This document shows positions 33,897 through 43,780 of a DNA stretch of 64,000 nucleotides, piece by piece. The position numbers were made by a program, and so were the translations under genes. The notes under the pieces were generated by a model, which worked only from the letters and a program-made list of their open reading frames with translations, was not told the DNA's origin and made no database searches. Numbering within the stretch: the stretch's first letter is position 1; each line of letters begins with the position of its first letter. Source of the DNA: Saccharopolyspora aridisoli (lineage in GTDB: Bacteria > Actinomycetota > Actinomycetes > Mycobacteriales > Pseudonocardiaceae); NCBI RefSeq assembly GCF_004348445.1, contig NZ_SMKV01000011.1:1-64000 (forward strand). The letters are read 5' to 3'.

Positions 33897-36492
33897 GCCC
33901 GTGACGCCCGGCAGGCAACCGGGCGGGCGGCTGTCCGGGCAGCCGCAGCGTGGCGACGCTGCCCTCGGGAACCTCCACCTCGAACGCCCAGTTGCCATCA
34001 CGCCGCCGCCAGGACACCCCGGCGTTGCCCTGCGGGGTGACGTGGCGGACGTCGGCCCAGGTGACGCGGTCGTCCTGCACGGGAGCGATGTCGAAGGTCC
34101 ACCAGCCCGGGCTGGTGGAGCGCAACCCGCCGACGCGCTGCTGGATCCAGGCCGAGGCCGCGCCGAGGAAGTAGTGGTTGTGCGAACGAGCGGTGTCGTC
34201 CCAGGCCTCCATCAGGGTTTCCATCCCCAGCCGGTGCCAGACCCCCCAGCCGGGCCGGTCGGGCCGGGTCGCCACGGTCACCGCGAGGTCGGCCCGACCG
34301 ACGTCGGCCAGCACCCCGAGCAGGTGCTTGGCGGCCACGGCCCCGCAGTCGAGGTGCCCGTTGGTGCGCTCCTCGATGTCGTCGACGAGACCGGCCCCCA
34401 CGGCCCCGGCGACGTAGGCCGGAACGGCGCCGAAGGCGAGCGGCAGCACGTTCATCGACTGCCGGAACCCGGCCTCGGGTGAGCGGTAGGTTCCACTGGG
34501 CTCGTCGAAGAACTTCGCGTGGTAGGCGGCGGCGATGCTGCGCGCGGCATCGCGGTAGCGCTCGGCTTCGCCGTCCATGCCCAGCGCGTGGCACACCTCG
34601 GCGGTGCGCGTGGTGACGCGGTGGAGCATCATCGTCGCCGTCGGCTCCGGCCCCTCGGGCGCGTGCCAGTGCCCGGGTGAGAGCCAGTCGCCCCAGCTGT
34701 CCCCGCGCCACAGCCCCTCTTCCGCCAGCTCCAGCAGCCGGTCGGTGTAGGCGCGGATCGGGTCGCCGTAGCGCTCCAGGAGGGCCAGGTCCCCGTGCTC
34801 CCAGTAGAGGTTCCACGGGATGAGCACCATCGAGGCGCTCCACGCCGGATCGGGTTCGCGCCCCCACCCCGGGGTGGGCACGATCATCGGCACCATCCCC
34901 GCCTCGTCGCGCGCGTCGACGTGGTCGTCGAGCCACTTGACCAGCGAATTCCGCAGGTCGAAGTGGTGCAGCACGGCTTCGGTGCCCAGATGGGCGTCGG
35001 CGGTCCAGCCGTTCTTCTCGTACACCGGGGTGTCGGTGGGCACGCCGTGCAGGTTGTTCAGGAACGTGCGCGCGGTGGCCGCGTCGATCCAGCTCAGCGT
35101 TTCGTCCTCGCAGACGAAGGACCCGGTTCGCCCGACGGTGGTGGCCAGCCGCACAGCCCGCACCTCGCTGACCGAGGCGTCGCCGCGGACCTGCACGCCC
35201 AGGTAGCGGAACCCCTTGTAGCTGAACTGCGGTTCCCAGGTCACCGGCTCCGGTCCGAGCACGTACCGGTCGACCTGGGCTTCGCCCGCGGCCAGTGCGT
35301 TGTCGCAGCGCACGGAACCGTCTTCGGCCAGTTGCTCGGCGTAGCGCACGACGACCTCGGCACCCGGGTCACCGCTGATCGCGCAGCGCACGCGTCCGGT
35401 GAGGATGGTGCCGAAGTCGTGGACGGTGGTGTCGCCGACGCGCGTTTCCCGCAGTGCGCTGAGGATTTCGGTGCGGCGGACGGGTGGCGCGGTGGCCTCG
35501 CGCAGCCGACCGCCAGGTGGCGGTACGACGATTCCCCGCTCCCAGCGCTCTTCGGTGGTCGCGTCGACCGCTTCGCCCGTGTAGAGCAGGTCTCCGGTGG
35601 TCGGTCCTGCGGCCACTTCCCAGCCCGGCCCCGAGGCGACCACGTGCCCGACCCCTGCGGGATCCAGGTATTCCAGGTGCGCGAGCAGCACGGGTTCACG
35701 GTGCCACGGAGCGAGGTTCCAGCCCCAGGTGTTGGCCCCGCGAGCCGCGTAGAAGCCGCGTCCGAGCTCGGCGGTGAGCGTGTTCCGACCGGGCACCAGC
35801 AGGGACGTGACGTCGTAGGTGCGGTGCAGGACGGTCCGGTCGTAAGCTGTCTGGGCGGGTTCCAGGACGTCTTCGGTCACCGCGCTGCCGTTGACCTGGA
35901 ACACGCCGTAGCCCAGGCCCACGGCGGTCAGCCGTGCGTCGCGCGCACCGCCGGGAACGTTGAAGACCGCGCGGAACACGGGGTTCGGAGCGGGGACCGT
36001 CTCCACACCGATCGCACGGGTCCCGGGTTCGGCGACTCCGTCGCGCAGCGCAACCCCCTCGACCGGCAGCGGCGACACACCGTCATCCTCGAACGCCGGC
36101 GCGGGCCCGGTGCGGGTCCGCCAGCCGACCCGCCCGGATTCCAGGCTCAGCCTGACCAGGTAGTCGCCCGGTGCCGCGGGCTCGGCGAGTTCGAGGTGGT
36201 GCGCGAAGCGGTCCCAACGGAACCCGCCGACCTCGATCACCGCGCTCGCCAGGACCGCGCCTGCCGCGTCGCGCAGCTCCCACCGGCCGCGCGGTTCGCC
36301 GTCGCGGACGAGGTCCGCGCAGACCGCGGTGATGCTCCCCGGCGTGGTGAAGGTCTGGCCCAGCCACTCCCCCGGCCCGATCCAGGCGATAGCGTCGGAG
36401 TCGATCGACCGCCGGACGCGGTGGGCCGGGTCGGTCCACCTGCCGATCCAGGAGGCGGAGCGGCTGATTCCGTCTGGCATGTGCGGTTCCAC
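33862..36492 (-). CDS. Alpha-L-rhamnosidase, glycoside hydrolase family 78
   Basis: An 876-residue GH78 enzyme that releases terminal L-rhamnose from plant glycosides or rhamnosylated polymers. N-terminal beta-sandwich domains (residues about 20-380) carry TAYDRTVLHRTYDV and GRGFYAARG; the catalytic (alpha/alpha)6 domain follows with DTPVYEKNGWTADA, giving the D-x4-E-x6-D spacing of the conserved acidic trio, and METLMEAWDD, which probably holds the later catalytic Glu. No signal peptide is seen, so it is probably cytoplasmic. GTG 36492 has GGAGAGGAAC upstream; ATG 36480 is an alternative. The gene in front of it is a decayed sugar transporter. Confidence 0.9.
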   Translation of the reverse strand: MEPHMPDGISRSASWIGRWTDPAHRVRRSIDSDAIAWIGPGEWLGQTFTTPGSITAVCADLVRDGEPRGRWELRDAAGAVLASAVIEVGGFRWDRFAHHLELAEPAAPGDYLVRLSLESGRVGWRTRTGPAPAFEDDGVSPLPVEGVALRDGVAEPGTRAIGVETVPAPNPVFRAVFNVPGGARDARLTAVGLGYGVFQVNGSAVTEDVLEPAQTAYDRTVLHRTYDVTSLLVPGRNTLTAELGRGFYAARGANTWGWNLAPWHREPVLLAHLEYLDPAGVGHVVASGPGWEVAAGPTTGDLLYTGEAVDATTEERWERGIVVPPPGGRLREATAPPVRRTEILSALRETRVGDTTVHDFGTILTGRVRCAISGDPGAEVVVRYAEQLAEDGSVRCDNALAAGEAQVDRYVLGPEPVTWEPQFSYKGFRYLGVQVRGDASVSEVRAVRLATTVGRTGSFVCEDETLSWIDAATARTFLNNLHGVPTDTPVYEKNGWTADAHLGTEAVLHHFDLRNSLVKWLDDHVDARDEAGMVPMIVPTPGWGREPDPAWSASMVLIPWNLYWEHGDLALLERYGDPIRAYTDRLLELAEEGLWRGDSWGDWLSPGHWHAPEGPEPTATMMLHRVTTRTAEVCHALGMDGEAERYRDAARSIAAAYHAKFFDEPSGTYRSPEAGFRQSMNVLPLAFGAVPAYVAGAVGAGLVDDIEERTNGHLDCGAVAAKHLLGVLADVGRADLAVTVATRPDRPGWGVWHRLGMETLMEAWDDTARSHNHYFLGAASAWIQQRVGGLRSTSPGWWTFDIAPVQDDRVTWADVRHVTPQGNAGVSWRRRDGNWAFEVEVPEGSVATLRLPGQPPARLPAGRHGLNRPATPGAGR

Positions 36493-36512
36493 GAGTTCCT
36501 CTCCACGAGCGG

Positions 36513-36902
36513 TCAGCGTGCCGCGGCCGCGAGCTGCCGCGCACCCGGAATCCGGGGTACCCAGAACAGGCCGATGGCACCGGCGAGGACCGCCAGAGCG
36601 CGACACCGGTGAAGGTCAGCGCGGGGCTCGCCGACGCCAACGCCGGTGTGCCGAAGCCGACCAGCGAGGCCGCGATGCGGCCGAACGCGATCGTGACCCC
36701 CTGGGCGATCGTGTTCGCCCCGACGTTCCACATCGCGTAGTGCAGGCCGGTGGCCAGCAGGCCGACGAGCAGCGGTGTTGGTCCGCCCGCGCCGGCGAGC
36801 AGCGCGGCACCGACCGCGTAGACCACCATCGACGAGGAACGAGGCCATTCCGGCGAGGAGCGCGGTGCGCCAGGGACGTGCCGGTGTCGGGGTGCTGTCC
36901 AT
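36513..36902 (-). pseudogene. Decayed MFS transporter (internal deletion and frameshift)
   Basis: An intact start (ATG 36902, with GGAGG four bases upstream) encodes TPARPWRTALLAGMASFL, the first membrane segment of an MFS permease. Near 36832 the reading frame jumps to one reading MVVYAVGAALLAGAGGP and on through GLHYAMWNVGANTIAQGV, which resembles the last third of an MFS protein. Around 36600 a one-base shift returns to the original frame for LAVLAGAIGLFWVPRIPG and a stop at 36513. Only about 130 codons of an expected 400 remain. The middle has been lost, so this cannot be a sequencing error alone. It lies 20 bases ahead of the rhamnosidase gene and was presumably its glycoside or rhamnose importer. 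Confidence 0.75.
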
Positions 36903-37300
36903 CGAACCTCCGTGGTCGATGCACCGACGGCCTGCCACAGCGTGCACGGATCGCTGAGCCGGTCCTCAGAACCTCATGCTAACGATCTACGGCCCGCTCC
37001 GGTTCGGAATTTCGGGTGACTGTCCACGTCCGGTGGATCGACACCGAAACATCCCTGCAGCCTGTGAATTCGTCCATCGTGGTCACTCAGTTGTGCGTTT
37101 TGGCACGGTGTTTCAACGAGTGATGATCGAAGCCACCCGATCGTGCGTCGATTTTCGGTCGCTCCTTCGTCCGACCGCACGGCACAATGGGTACACCAGT
37201 TCGAAGCGAACCTGTTCCTTGACAACTGCACAGTGGGAACCAACGCCCGGACCGCTCCGGGGACGAGCGAGGACGACCGTCACCGCTCTTCGCACACCGC
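36903..37300. other. Non-coding stretch ahead of the rhamnosidase unit
   Basis: I see no gene in these roughly 400 bases, which are lower in GC than their surroundings. A perfect inverted repeat GTTCG-AAG-CGAAC lies at 37199-37211 and could be a sugar-regulator operator. TAGCAT on the minus strand near 36975 is a possible -10 for the transporter remnant and rhamnosidase genes, without a good -35. It also holds the 3' flank of the acyl-CoA synthetase gene. Confidence 0.4.
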
Positions 37301-38818
37301 TCACGCACCACGAGAGGAGCGCAGCCGTGCTTTCTGCACCTTCCCGGAGCCGGTCTTCGGCAATCCGTCAACGACGCGAAGTTCTCGCGGGATCTTGTAC
37401 TTCGCCAGTCGCGAGGCCAGGAACTCGCGCAGTTCGAACAACGTCAGCCCACCACCCGACTCGCACACCACGTACGCGCACCCGACCTCTCCCCACATGG
37501 GGTCGGGGACTCCGACCACCGCCACCTCGATCACCGAGGGGTGGGCGAAGATCGCGTTCTCCACCTCGGCGGGGTACACGTTCTCGCCACCGGAGATGAA
37601 CATGTCCTTGACCCTGTCCACGACGTAGAGGTGGCCCTCGTCGTCCACCTTCGCCACGTCCCCGGAGCGGAACCACCCGTCCTCGGTGCGCGATGCCGCG
37701 GTGGCCTCGGGCTTGCGCCAGTACCCCGGGCTCACGTTGGGTCCCTTGATCAGCACCTCGCCCGGCTCACCGGGCGCCGCGTCGCTGCCGTCGTCGCGCA
37801 CCACGCGGACGCTGGTGAACATGGTCGGCACGCCTGCCGATCCGACCTTCCGCGTGCTCTCGCTCGCCTCCAGGAAGGTGGCGCCCGGCGCTGTTTCGGT
37901 CATCCCGTAGCCCTGGCAGAACACCAGTCCACGTTCTTGGAAGGTGCGGATGAGCGCGTCCGGCACCGCTGCACCACCGGTCATCACCGTCCGCACCGAC
38001 GACAGGTCCGCCTGCGCCCACCGGGGAGAGGCGGCCATCCCGGCGAACATGGTGGTCACGCCGAACAGCAGCGTGATCCGCCTCCGCTCGATCAGGTCGA
38101 AGGCCCGGCCCACGTCCCAGCCCGGCGTGATCACCGCGCATCCGCCCTTGAGCAGCGTCGGCAACAGGCACTGGTCCAGCGCGGCCACGTGGAACAGCGG
38201 AGCGCTGACCAGGGTTCGCTCATCGCTGGTGATGTCCACGCACACCAGCAGGTTGTAGGCGTTCCACACCAGGTTGGAGTGGCTGAGCATGGCGCCCTTG
38301 GGGTGCCCGGTGGTGCCGGAGGTGTAGAGGACCAGCGCGATCTCCTCACCGCTGACCTGCACGTCCGCCGGCGCGGTGCCGCCCTCGTTGAGCCACGTCT
38401 CGTAATCGAGCTCTCCGCGCTCGGCATCCTCCAGCGCGACGACCACGCTCGGCAGATCGGCGATCGACCGCACCACCTCGCGCGATCCGGGGCCGTAGAC
38501 CAGCACCTCGGCGCCGGAATCCTCGAGCATGTAGGCGATTTCGGGTGGCGCCAACCGGAAGTTCAGGGGTACGAAGATCGCGCCGAGCTGATGGGTGGCG
38601 AACATCGTCTCGACGAACGAGGGGTGATTGGTGCCGAGGTAGGCGACCCGGCTCCCGGGACCCACCCCGGCAGCGCGCAACCGGTCCGCCAGTCGCGCGA
38701 CCCGGTCCGCCAGCTCGGCGTAGGTCAGGGACCGCTCGCCGAACATCACCGCGGTGCGGCCCGGTGTCATCAGGGCGCGACGGGTGATCCAGGTGCCGAT
38801 GCCTTCGTGCTCGCCCAC
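37301..38818 (-). CDS. Acyl-CoA synthetase (AMP-binding family)
   Basis: A 505-residue adenylate-forming enzyme that activates a carboxylic acid with ATP and CoA. The phosphate loop is LYTSGTTGHPKGA; YGMTETAP and GWFRSGDVA follow, and the C-terminal domain has the catalytic Lys in LPKTGSGKVQK. This layout fits medium/long-chain fatty acid or aromatic acid CoA ligases (FadD3/FadD13-like). GTG 38818 has GGAGGGG about five bases upstream. It stands alone between the rhamnosidase unit and hrpB. Substrate undefined. Confidence 0.9.
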   Translation of the reverse strand: MGEHEGIGTWITRRALMTPGRTAVMFGERSLTYAELADRVARLADRLRAAGVGPGSRVAYLGTNHPSFVETMFATHQLGAIFVPLNFRLAPPEIAYMLEDSGAEVLVYGPGSREVVRSIADLPSVVVALEDAERGELDYETWLNEGGTAPADVQVSGEEIALVLYTSGTTGHPKGAMLSHSNLVWNAYNLLVCVDITSDERTLVSAPLFHVAALDQCLLPTLLKGGCAVITPGWDVGRAFDLIERRRITLLFGVTTMFAGMAASPRWAQADLSSVRTVMTGGAAVPDALIRTFQERGLVFCQGYGMTETAPGATFLEASESTRKVGSAGVPTMFTSVRVVRDDGSDAAPGEPGEVLIKGPNVSPGYWRKPEATAASRTEDGWFRSGDVAKVDDEGHLYVVDRVKDMFISGGENVYPAEVENAIFAHPSVIEVAVVGVPDPMWGEVGCAYVVCESGGGLTLFELREFLASRLAKYKIPRELRVVDGLPKTGSGKVQKARLRSSRGA

Positions 38819-38958
38819 GTCGTCCCCTCCGCAGCGGTTCCGGCCTCGGATCTTGCCCGGGCATCACCCGGGAAGAACGGCCTGGCGGAGCAAACATAGG
38901 GCGGCGGTCGGACCCGGTCAAAGCACGGTTTTCGCCCCTCGGAAGCTCCCGGACGAGC

Positions 38959-41376
38959 TCATCGGCGGCGGTTCGTGCCGCGCATCGGTGTCGCGTCGGT
39001 CGGGTCTTCGGGCCACGGGTGCTTCGGGTAGCGGCCGCGGAGCTCGGCCCGGACCTGCGGATAACCGTTCTGCCAGAACGATTCGAGGTCGCCGGTCACC
39101 GCAGCCGGGCGTCCTGCGGGCGACAGCAGGTGCAGCACGACCGGAACGGCACCGTCGGCGATGCGCGGCGCCTGCCGCCAGCCGAAGACCTCCTGCAGCT
39201 TGACCGGGAGAGCAGGTTGGCCGGCGCTGTAGTCGACCCGGATGTGCGATCCGGTGGGCACTTCGATGCGGTCGGGAGCCAGCTGGTCCAAGCGGCCGGC
39301 CTGCGACCACGGGATCAACCGCCGCAGCGCCTCCGCAGCGGACAGCCGCAGGTCCGCACGTCGGCGCGCCTGGGACAGCTCCGGCTCCAGCCACTGGTCG
39401 GCCACGCCGAGCAGGTATTCGTCGTCGGTGGCCGGCCAGGGCTCGCCAAGAGCTCCGTGCAGGAAGGCCAGGCGCTGCCGCAACCGGCGGGCGTCGTCGT
39501 TCCACCGGAGGAGACCGAGGGATTCCGCCCGCAGCCCGTCGAGCAGCGCCTCGCGGACGCGCGCCGGATCGGGGTCGCGCAGCGGCCGGGTGGCCAACGC
39601 GATCGCGCCGAGCCGGTCCACGCGAACCGCGCGCACGTCCCCGTCCACCCAGGCGATCTCGTCGTCGCAGCTGAGCAGTGCCGGCGCGGCGCGGCGGGCG
39701 AGTTCCTCGTCCGCGCTCGCGGCGAGCCGGATGACTCCGGCCGAACGTCCGGGCGAACGGTCGGCGACGGCCACGGCGAGCCATTCCGAACCGCGCAGCC
39801 CGGAGCCGGCCGGTAGCTCGACGGCCGTGCCCGAGGCCATCAGGTAGGTGGCCGAGTCCTCACCGCGGCGCTTCGCCAGCCGCTCCGGCTGGGCCAGCGC
39901 GACCACCAACGCCTCGTCCCCGCCACGACGCGGTGTACCGGGCACCTGGGACACGAGCCTGCGGGCCTCCTCGCGCCACCGCTTCGCACCGGGCCCACCG
40001 CCGCGCAGCTTCGACAGCGCACCGGCCACATCGGTCTCGCCTGTCAGGGCATCGTTGTCGAGCAGCGCGACGACCTCCGCCGCGACCTCGCCGCCCGCGG
40101 TCTCGGCGCCGTCGAGCAGAGCTCGGGCGAGTCGCGGGTGCAGGCCGAACCCGGCCATCCTCCGGCCCCGTTCGGTGATTCCTCCGGCCTCGTCGAGCGC
40201 CCCGAGCCCTCTCAGCACCTCACGACCGGCGGCCAGGGCCCCACTCGGAGGCGTGTCCCACCACGACAGGGCCGAGCCGTCGGGAGTACCCCAGCAGGCC
40301 AGTTCCAGCGCGAGTCGCGTGAGTTCGGCGGTGCGGATCTCCGGTTCGGGATGGGCGGGAAGCGTCGAGTGCTCGTGCTCCGGCCAGCAGCGGTACACCA
40401 GACCGGGGCCCTGCCTGCCCGCCCGGCCGGCGCGCTGGTCGGCGACGGCGGCTGACACGCGCACCGTCGCCAGGCCGGACAAACCGCGCCGCGTGTCCAT
40501 CCGGGAGACCCGGGCGAGCCCGGAATCGACCACGGCGCGCACCCCCGGCACGGTCAGGCTGGACTCGGCCACCGCGGTGGCCAGCACGACTCGTCGCCGA
40601 TGCCCCTGCCGCAGCGCGTTGTCCTGCTGCGCGTGCGCCAGACGGCCGTGCAGCGGCAGCACGTCCACATCGGGCAGATCGGCGAGCTGTTCGGCGACGC
40701 GGCGGATCTCCCCCGCACCCGGCAGGAAGACCAGCACATCACCGTCCTGTGCGGACAGAGCCGCGCGGGTCGCGCGGGACACCACCGATTCGGTCCGCTC
40801 CCCGCGCCGCGGCGCCAGGTGCGTCACCTCGACCGGGTGCGTGCGGGCATGGGCGTGCAGCACCGGTGCGCCGTTGAGGAGATCGGCCACGCGTTCGGCG
40901 GCCACGGTCGCCGAGGTGGCCAGCACCTTCAGGTCCGGGCGCAGCCCTTCGCGGGCGTCCAGCAGCAGCGCGAGCAGCAGATCGGCGTCCAGGTGGCGTT
41001 CGTGGCACTCGTCGAGCACCACCACGTCCACCCCGGACAGCTCGGGGTCGGCCTGCAGGCGACGCACCAGCAGGCCCGACGTCACCACCTCGACGACCGT
41101 GTCCTTGCCGCGCCGCCTGTCACCGCGCACCGAGTAGCCGACCCGCCGACCGACCTGCTCGCCCAGCAGTTCGGCCATCCGCCCGGCCGCGGCGCGAGTG
41201 GCGAGCCTGCGCGGTTCGGCGACGACGACCCGCAGCCCGGCCTCGGCCAGCGCCAACGGCACGAGCGTGGTCTTGCCGGTTCCAGGCGGTGCGACGAGAA
41301 CGGCGGTGCCGTGCCCGGTCAGCGCGGAGGTGACCTCACCCAGGACCGGGCGGACCGGGAGATCGGGGAACTCCAT
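38959..41376 (-). CDS. hrpB: ATP-dependent helicase HrpB
   Basis: An 805-residue DEAH-type RNA helicase of the HrpB family, near the usual length of about 810-820. Motifs in order: Walker A APPGTGKTT, DECHERH (motif II, with Cys where many have Phe or Ala), SATV (motif III), FLPGAGEI, and motif VI DQRAGRAGRQGPG. The family-specific C-terminal region ends with FWQNGYPQVRAELRGRYPKHPWP. ATG 41376 is chosen; the frame continues into low-quality upstream sequence. It is 13 bases after the amidohydrolase gene and likely co-transcribed. The role in actinomycetes is not established. Confidence 0.93.
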   Translation of the reverse strand: MEFPDLPVRPVLGEVTSALTGHGTAVLVAPPGTGKTTLVPLALAEAGLRVVVAEPRRLATRAAAGRMAELLGEQVGRRVGYSVRGDRRRGKDTVVEVVTSGLLVRRLQADPELSGVDVVVLDECHERHLDADLLLALLLDAREGLRPDLKVLATSATVAAERVADLLNGAPVLHAHARTHPVEVTHLAPRRGERTESVVSRATRAALSAQDGDVLVFLPGAGEIRRVAEQLADLPDVDVLPLHGRLAHAQQDNALRQGHRRRVVLATAVAESSLTVPGVRAVVDSGLARVSRMDTRRGLSGLATVRVSAAVADQRAGRAGRQGPGLVYRCWPEHEHSTLPAHPEPEIRTAELTRLALELACWGTPDGSALSWWDTPPSGALAAGREVLRGLGALDEAGGITERGRRMAGFGLHPRLARALLDGAETAGGEVAAEVVALLDNDALTGETDVAGALSKLRGGGPGAKRWREEARRLVSQVPGTPRRGGDEALVVALAQPERLAKRRGEDSATYLMASGTAVELPAGSGLRGSEWLAVAVADRSPGRSAGVIRLAASADEELARRAAPALLSCDDEIAWVDGDVRAVRVDRLGAIALATRPLRDPDPARVREALLDGLRAESLGLLRWNDDARRLRQRLAFLHGALGEPWPATDDEYLLGVADQWLEPELSQARRRADLRLSAAEALRRLIPWSQAGRLDQLAPDRIEVPTGSHIRVDYSAGQPALPVKLQEVFGWRQAPRIADGAVPVVLHLLSPAGRPAAVTGDLESFWQNGYPQVRAELRGRYPKHPWPEDPTDATPMRGTNRRR

Positions 41377-41389
41377 CAACGCCCCGGGC

Positions 41390-43009
41390 TCAGACGAGTT
41401 CGTCGTCTTCGGGGTTGTGCTTGAAGATCGTCTTGCCGCGCAGGACGGTGCGGAGGCATCGCGGCATCGGCGCTTCCGGCGAGAGGTCCGGCAGCGGCGG
41501 CACGCCGGAGCGCGGATCGGTCGACCAGCGCTGGACGCGTGAATCGGTCCCGGCCACCACGAGCTCACCGGCGTCCCACACCGCGTAGGTGGCGGGCGCA
41601 CCGGGCACCAGCGTGCCGGTCACGCCGTCGTCCACACCGGCGGCACGCCAGCCGCCCCGGGTGTGCGCGGTGAACGCGGCGCGCGGTGAGATGCCGAAAC
41701 CGTCGGTGCGGTGGTTGACCGCGGCCTGCACCGAACGCCACGGGTCCACCGGGGTCACGGGTGCGTCCGAGCCCAGCGCCAGCAGCACGCCGTTGGCCGC
41801 CAACCGGGAGAACGGGTTCAGCTGGGCGCCCCGGGGAAGCCCGAGCCGACGGGCGTACATGTCGCCGGTGCCGCCCCAGGAGGCGTCGAAACCGGGCTGC
41901 ACCGACGCGACCACGCCGAAGGAACCGAGCTCGGCGGCCTGCCCCTCGTCGATCATCTCCAGGTGCTCCAGCCGGTGCCGCATGCTCGCCAGCTCGGGCA
42001 CGCCGACGGTCTCGGCGGCCTTGCGGAACCCGGCGCACACCTCGGCGACCCCGGCGTCACCGATGACGTGGAACCCGGCCTGCAGGCCGGACCGCGTGCA
42101 GGTCACCAGGTGCTCGGCGACCGCATCGGCGTCGAGGTAGAGCACACCGGCAGTGCTCGGGTCGTCGGTGTAGGCCTCGCGCAGCGCAGCGGTGCGAGAC
42201 CCGACGGCGCCGTCGACGAACAGGTCACCGGCCAGACCCCGCGCACCGAGGGCGCGGGCGCGTTCGACGGCGCCGAGCTCGCCCCAGTACCCGACGACCT
42301 CCGGCACACCGCCCTGTTCCGACAGCGCCAGCAGTTCGACCAGATCGTCCGCCCCGGAGATGTCCGGTCCGGCGCATTCGTGGACGCAGGCCACACCTCG
42401 GGCGGCGGCTTGCTGCAGGAACGCCAGCTGCGCCTCCTTGCGCTGCCCCGAACCGAGCGCGTCCCGAGCGGCACGTCGAACGTGGTGGTGGGCGACGCGG
42501 GTGAGCGGCCCTTCGTCGCTCCAGCCCTCGGCGCTGCGCGCCAGCGGCGCGAGGTTGACCAGTGCGTTGGACACCAAAGCCGAGTGCACGTCGATGCGTG
42601 AGAGGTAGACCGGGGCACCACCGGAAGCGGTGTCGATCTCCTCGCGTGTCGGAGGCCGGCGCTCGGGCCACCAGGTCTCGTCCCACCCGTGACCCCACAC
42701 CAGCGCACCCGGGTATTCGGCCACGTGGTCGCGCAACGCGTGCAGGAACTCGGTCAGCGAGGCGCAACCGGTCAGGTCCAGGCCGCGCAGCAGCAGCCCG
42801 GTGGAGGTGGCGTGCACGTGGGCGTCGACGAAGGCGGGCGCGACGAACGCGCCTTCGAGGTCGATGACCTCGGCATCGGGGTGCAGCGCACGGCCGACCT
42901 CGTCGGCGCCGAGCCACGAGACGACGCCATCGGTGACGGCCATCGCGGTGGCGGCGGCGTCGGCGGGCGAGTGGATTCGGCCGCCGAGCAACAACGTGGT
43001 CTCGGGCAT
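41390..43009 (-). CDS. YtcJ-like metal-dependent amidohydrolase
   Basis: A 539-residue member of the amidohydrolase superfamily (YtcJ/NfdA-like group). The metal-binding DAHVHATSTG follows the N-terminal beta-sandwich, later GFHVIGDAG and MRHRLEHLEM provide His ligands, and LGSDAPVTPVDPW supplies the catalytic Asp. Relatives hydrolyse N-substituted formamides or act on unknown amides. ATG 43009 was chosen. A C-terminal tail with RGKTIFKHNPEDDE follows the barrel. It is the first gene of a two-gene unit with hrpB. Confidence 0.88.
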   Translation of the reverse strand: MPETTLLLGGRIHSPADAAATAMAVTDGVVSWLGADEVGRALHPDAEVIDLEGAFVAPAFVDAHVHATSTGLLLRGLDLTGCASLTEFLHALRDHVAEYPGALVWGHGWDETWWPERRPPTREEIDTASGGAPVYLSRIDVHSALVSNALVNLAPLARSAEGWSDEGPLTRVAHHHVRRAARDALGSGQRKEAQLAFLQQAAARGVACVHECAGPDISGADDLVELLALSEQGGVPEVVGYWGELGAVERARALGARGLAGDLFVDGAVGSRTAALREAYTDDPSTAGVLYLDADAVAEHLVTCTRSGLQAGFHVIGDAGVAEVCAGFRKAAETVGVPELASMRHRLEHLEMIDEGQAAELGSFGVVASVQPGFDASWGGTGDMYARRLGLPRGAQLNPFSRLAANGVLLALGSDAPVTPVDPWRSVQAAVNHRTDGFGISPRAAFTAHTRGGWRAAGVDDGVTGTLVPGAPATYAVWDAGELVVAGTDSRVQRWSTDPRSGVPPLPDLSPEAPMPRCLRTVLRGKTIFKHNPEDDELV

Positions 43010-43231
43010 GTCCTTCGTGCTTTCCGCGTTCCGGGGGCTCAACTGCGCAGTTCGCTCTCGTCCGGGCGGCTCAAAGGCGCCCGATCCCGTGATCGAACTC
43101 AGCCCCCGATCCGCCCCGGCAACGATCGTTCTGACGAGCTTACCCGCACTAAACACCCGGCCTTGAACCTGCCGCGCTTAGCGCGAAGGCAAAGCTCAGG
43201 CTCACCGCAGCTGATCGGCGCGTACAGCGCG

Positions 43232-43780
43232 TCAGCGCTGCGGGGGCTCGTCGAGGCGTTCCGCGCGCACCGACTGCGGTGGGAGGATGATCGGCGTGCC
43301 CGCGGCGGACCCGGAGGACGTGGCGTCGTCCTCGTCGATGACCTCGCCGTCGATGAAATCGCCCGGACGGCCACCGGAGCGGTTGAACCGCTGCTGGTGC
43401 ATCCACACCTGGTCCTGCACCTGCTTTGCCCGCTTCTCGGCCGCACGCATCATGCGCTTGCGCACCAACGCCCTGGTCGGCGGTAGGAGCAGCAGGAGAC
43501 CCGCGACGTCGCTGAGGAAACCGGGCAGCACGATCAGCAGCCCACCAGCGGCGATGAGCATGCCGTCGGAGATCTCGCGGTCGGCGGGTCTGCGCATCCG
43601 GGCCGCCTCGCGGACCTCGCCCAGGGTGCGGCGGCCTTCCCTGCGCAGCAGCCAGCTGCCCAGGACCGCGGCCAGCACCAGCAGACCGATGGTGGGCAGC
43701 AGCCCGATCGCCTGACCCAACGCGACCAGCACGGCGAGTTCGGCGACTCCGGCGATGAGGAGCAGCACGAGGATCGGCAC
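43232..43780 (-). CDS. fxsA: FxsA family membrane protein
   Basis: A 182-residue FxsA protein, an inner-membrane family first known from suppressing phage T7 F exclusion in E. coli. Two hydrophobic hairpins are visible: PILVLLLIAGVAELAVL with a following segment, and ISDGMLIAAGGLLIVLPGFL with LLLLLPPTRALVRKRM. The charged tail is cytoplasmic. The start is fixed at GTG 43780 by GGAGG six bases upstream; the frame remains open to 43987 but that part is Arg-rich. The normal cellular role is unclear. Confidence 0.88.
   Translation of the reverse strand: MPILVLLLIAGVAELAVLVALGQAIGLLPTIGLLVLAAVLGSWLLRREGRRTLGEVREAARMRRPADREISDGMLIAAGGLLIVLPGFLSDVAGLLLLLPPTRALVRKRMMRAAEKRAKQVQDQVWMHQQRFNRSGGRPGDFIDGEVIDEDDATSSGSAAGTPIILPPQSVRAERLDEPPQR

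Noticed and set aside
37219-37224. TTGACA on the plus strand
   Set aside because: No -10 at a suitable spacing follows and no plus-strand gene lies downstream.
37113-37304. 63-codon minus-strand frame in the 36903-37300 gap
   Set aside because: It has no ribosome site, no homology I recognise and mixed third-position composition; better treated as non-coding.
41377-41601. N-terminal extension of HrpB
   Set aside because: The frame stays open 75 codons upstream but runs through the end of the amidohydrolase gene and is Arg/Pro/Ser-rich, unlike HrpB N-termini.
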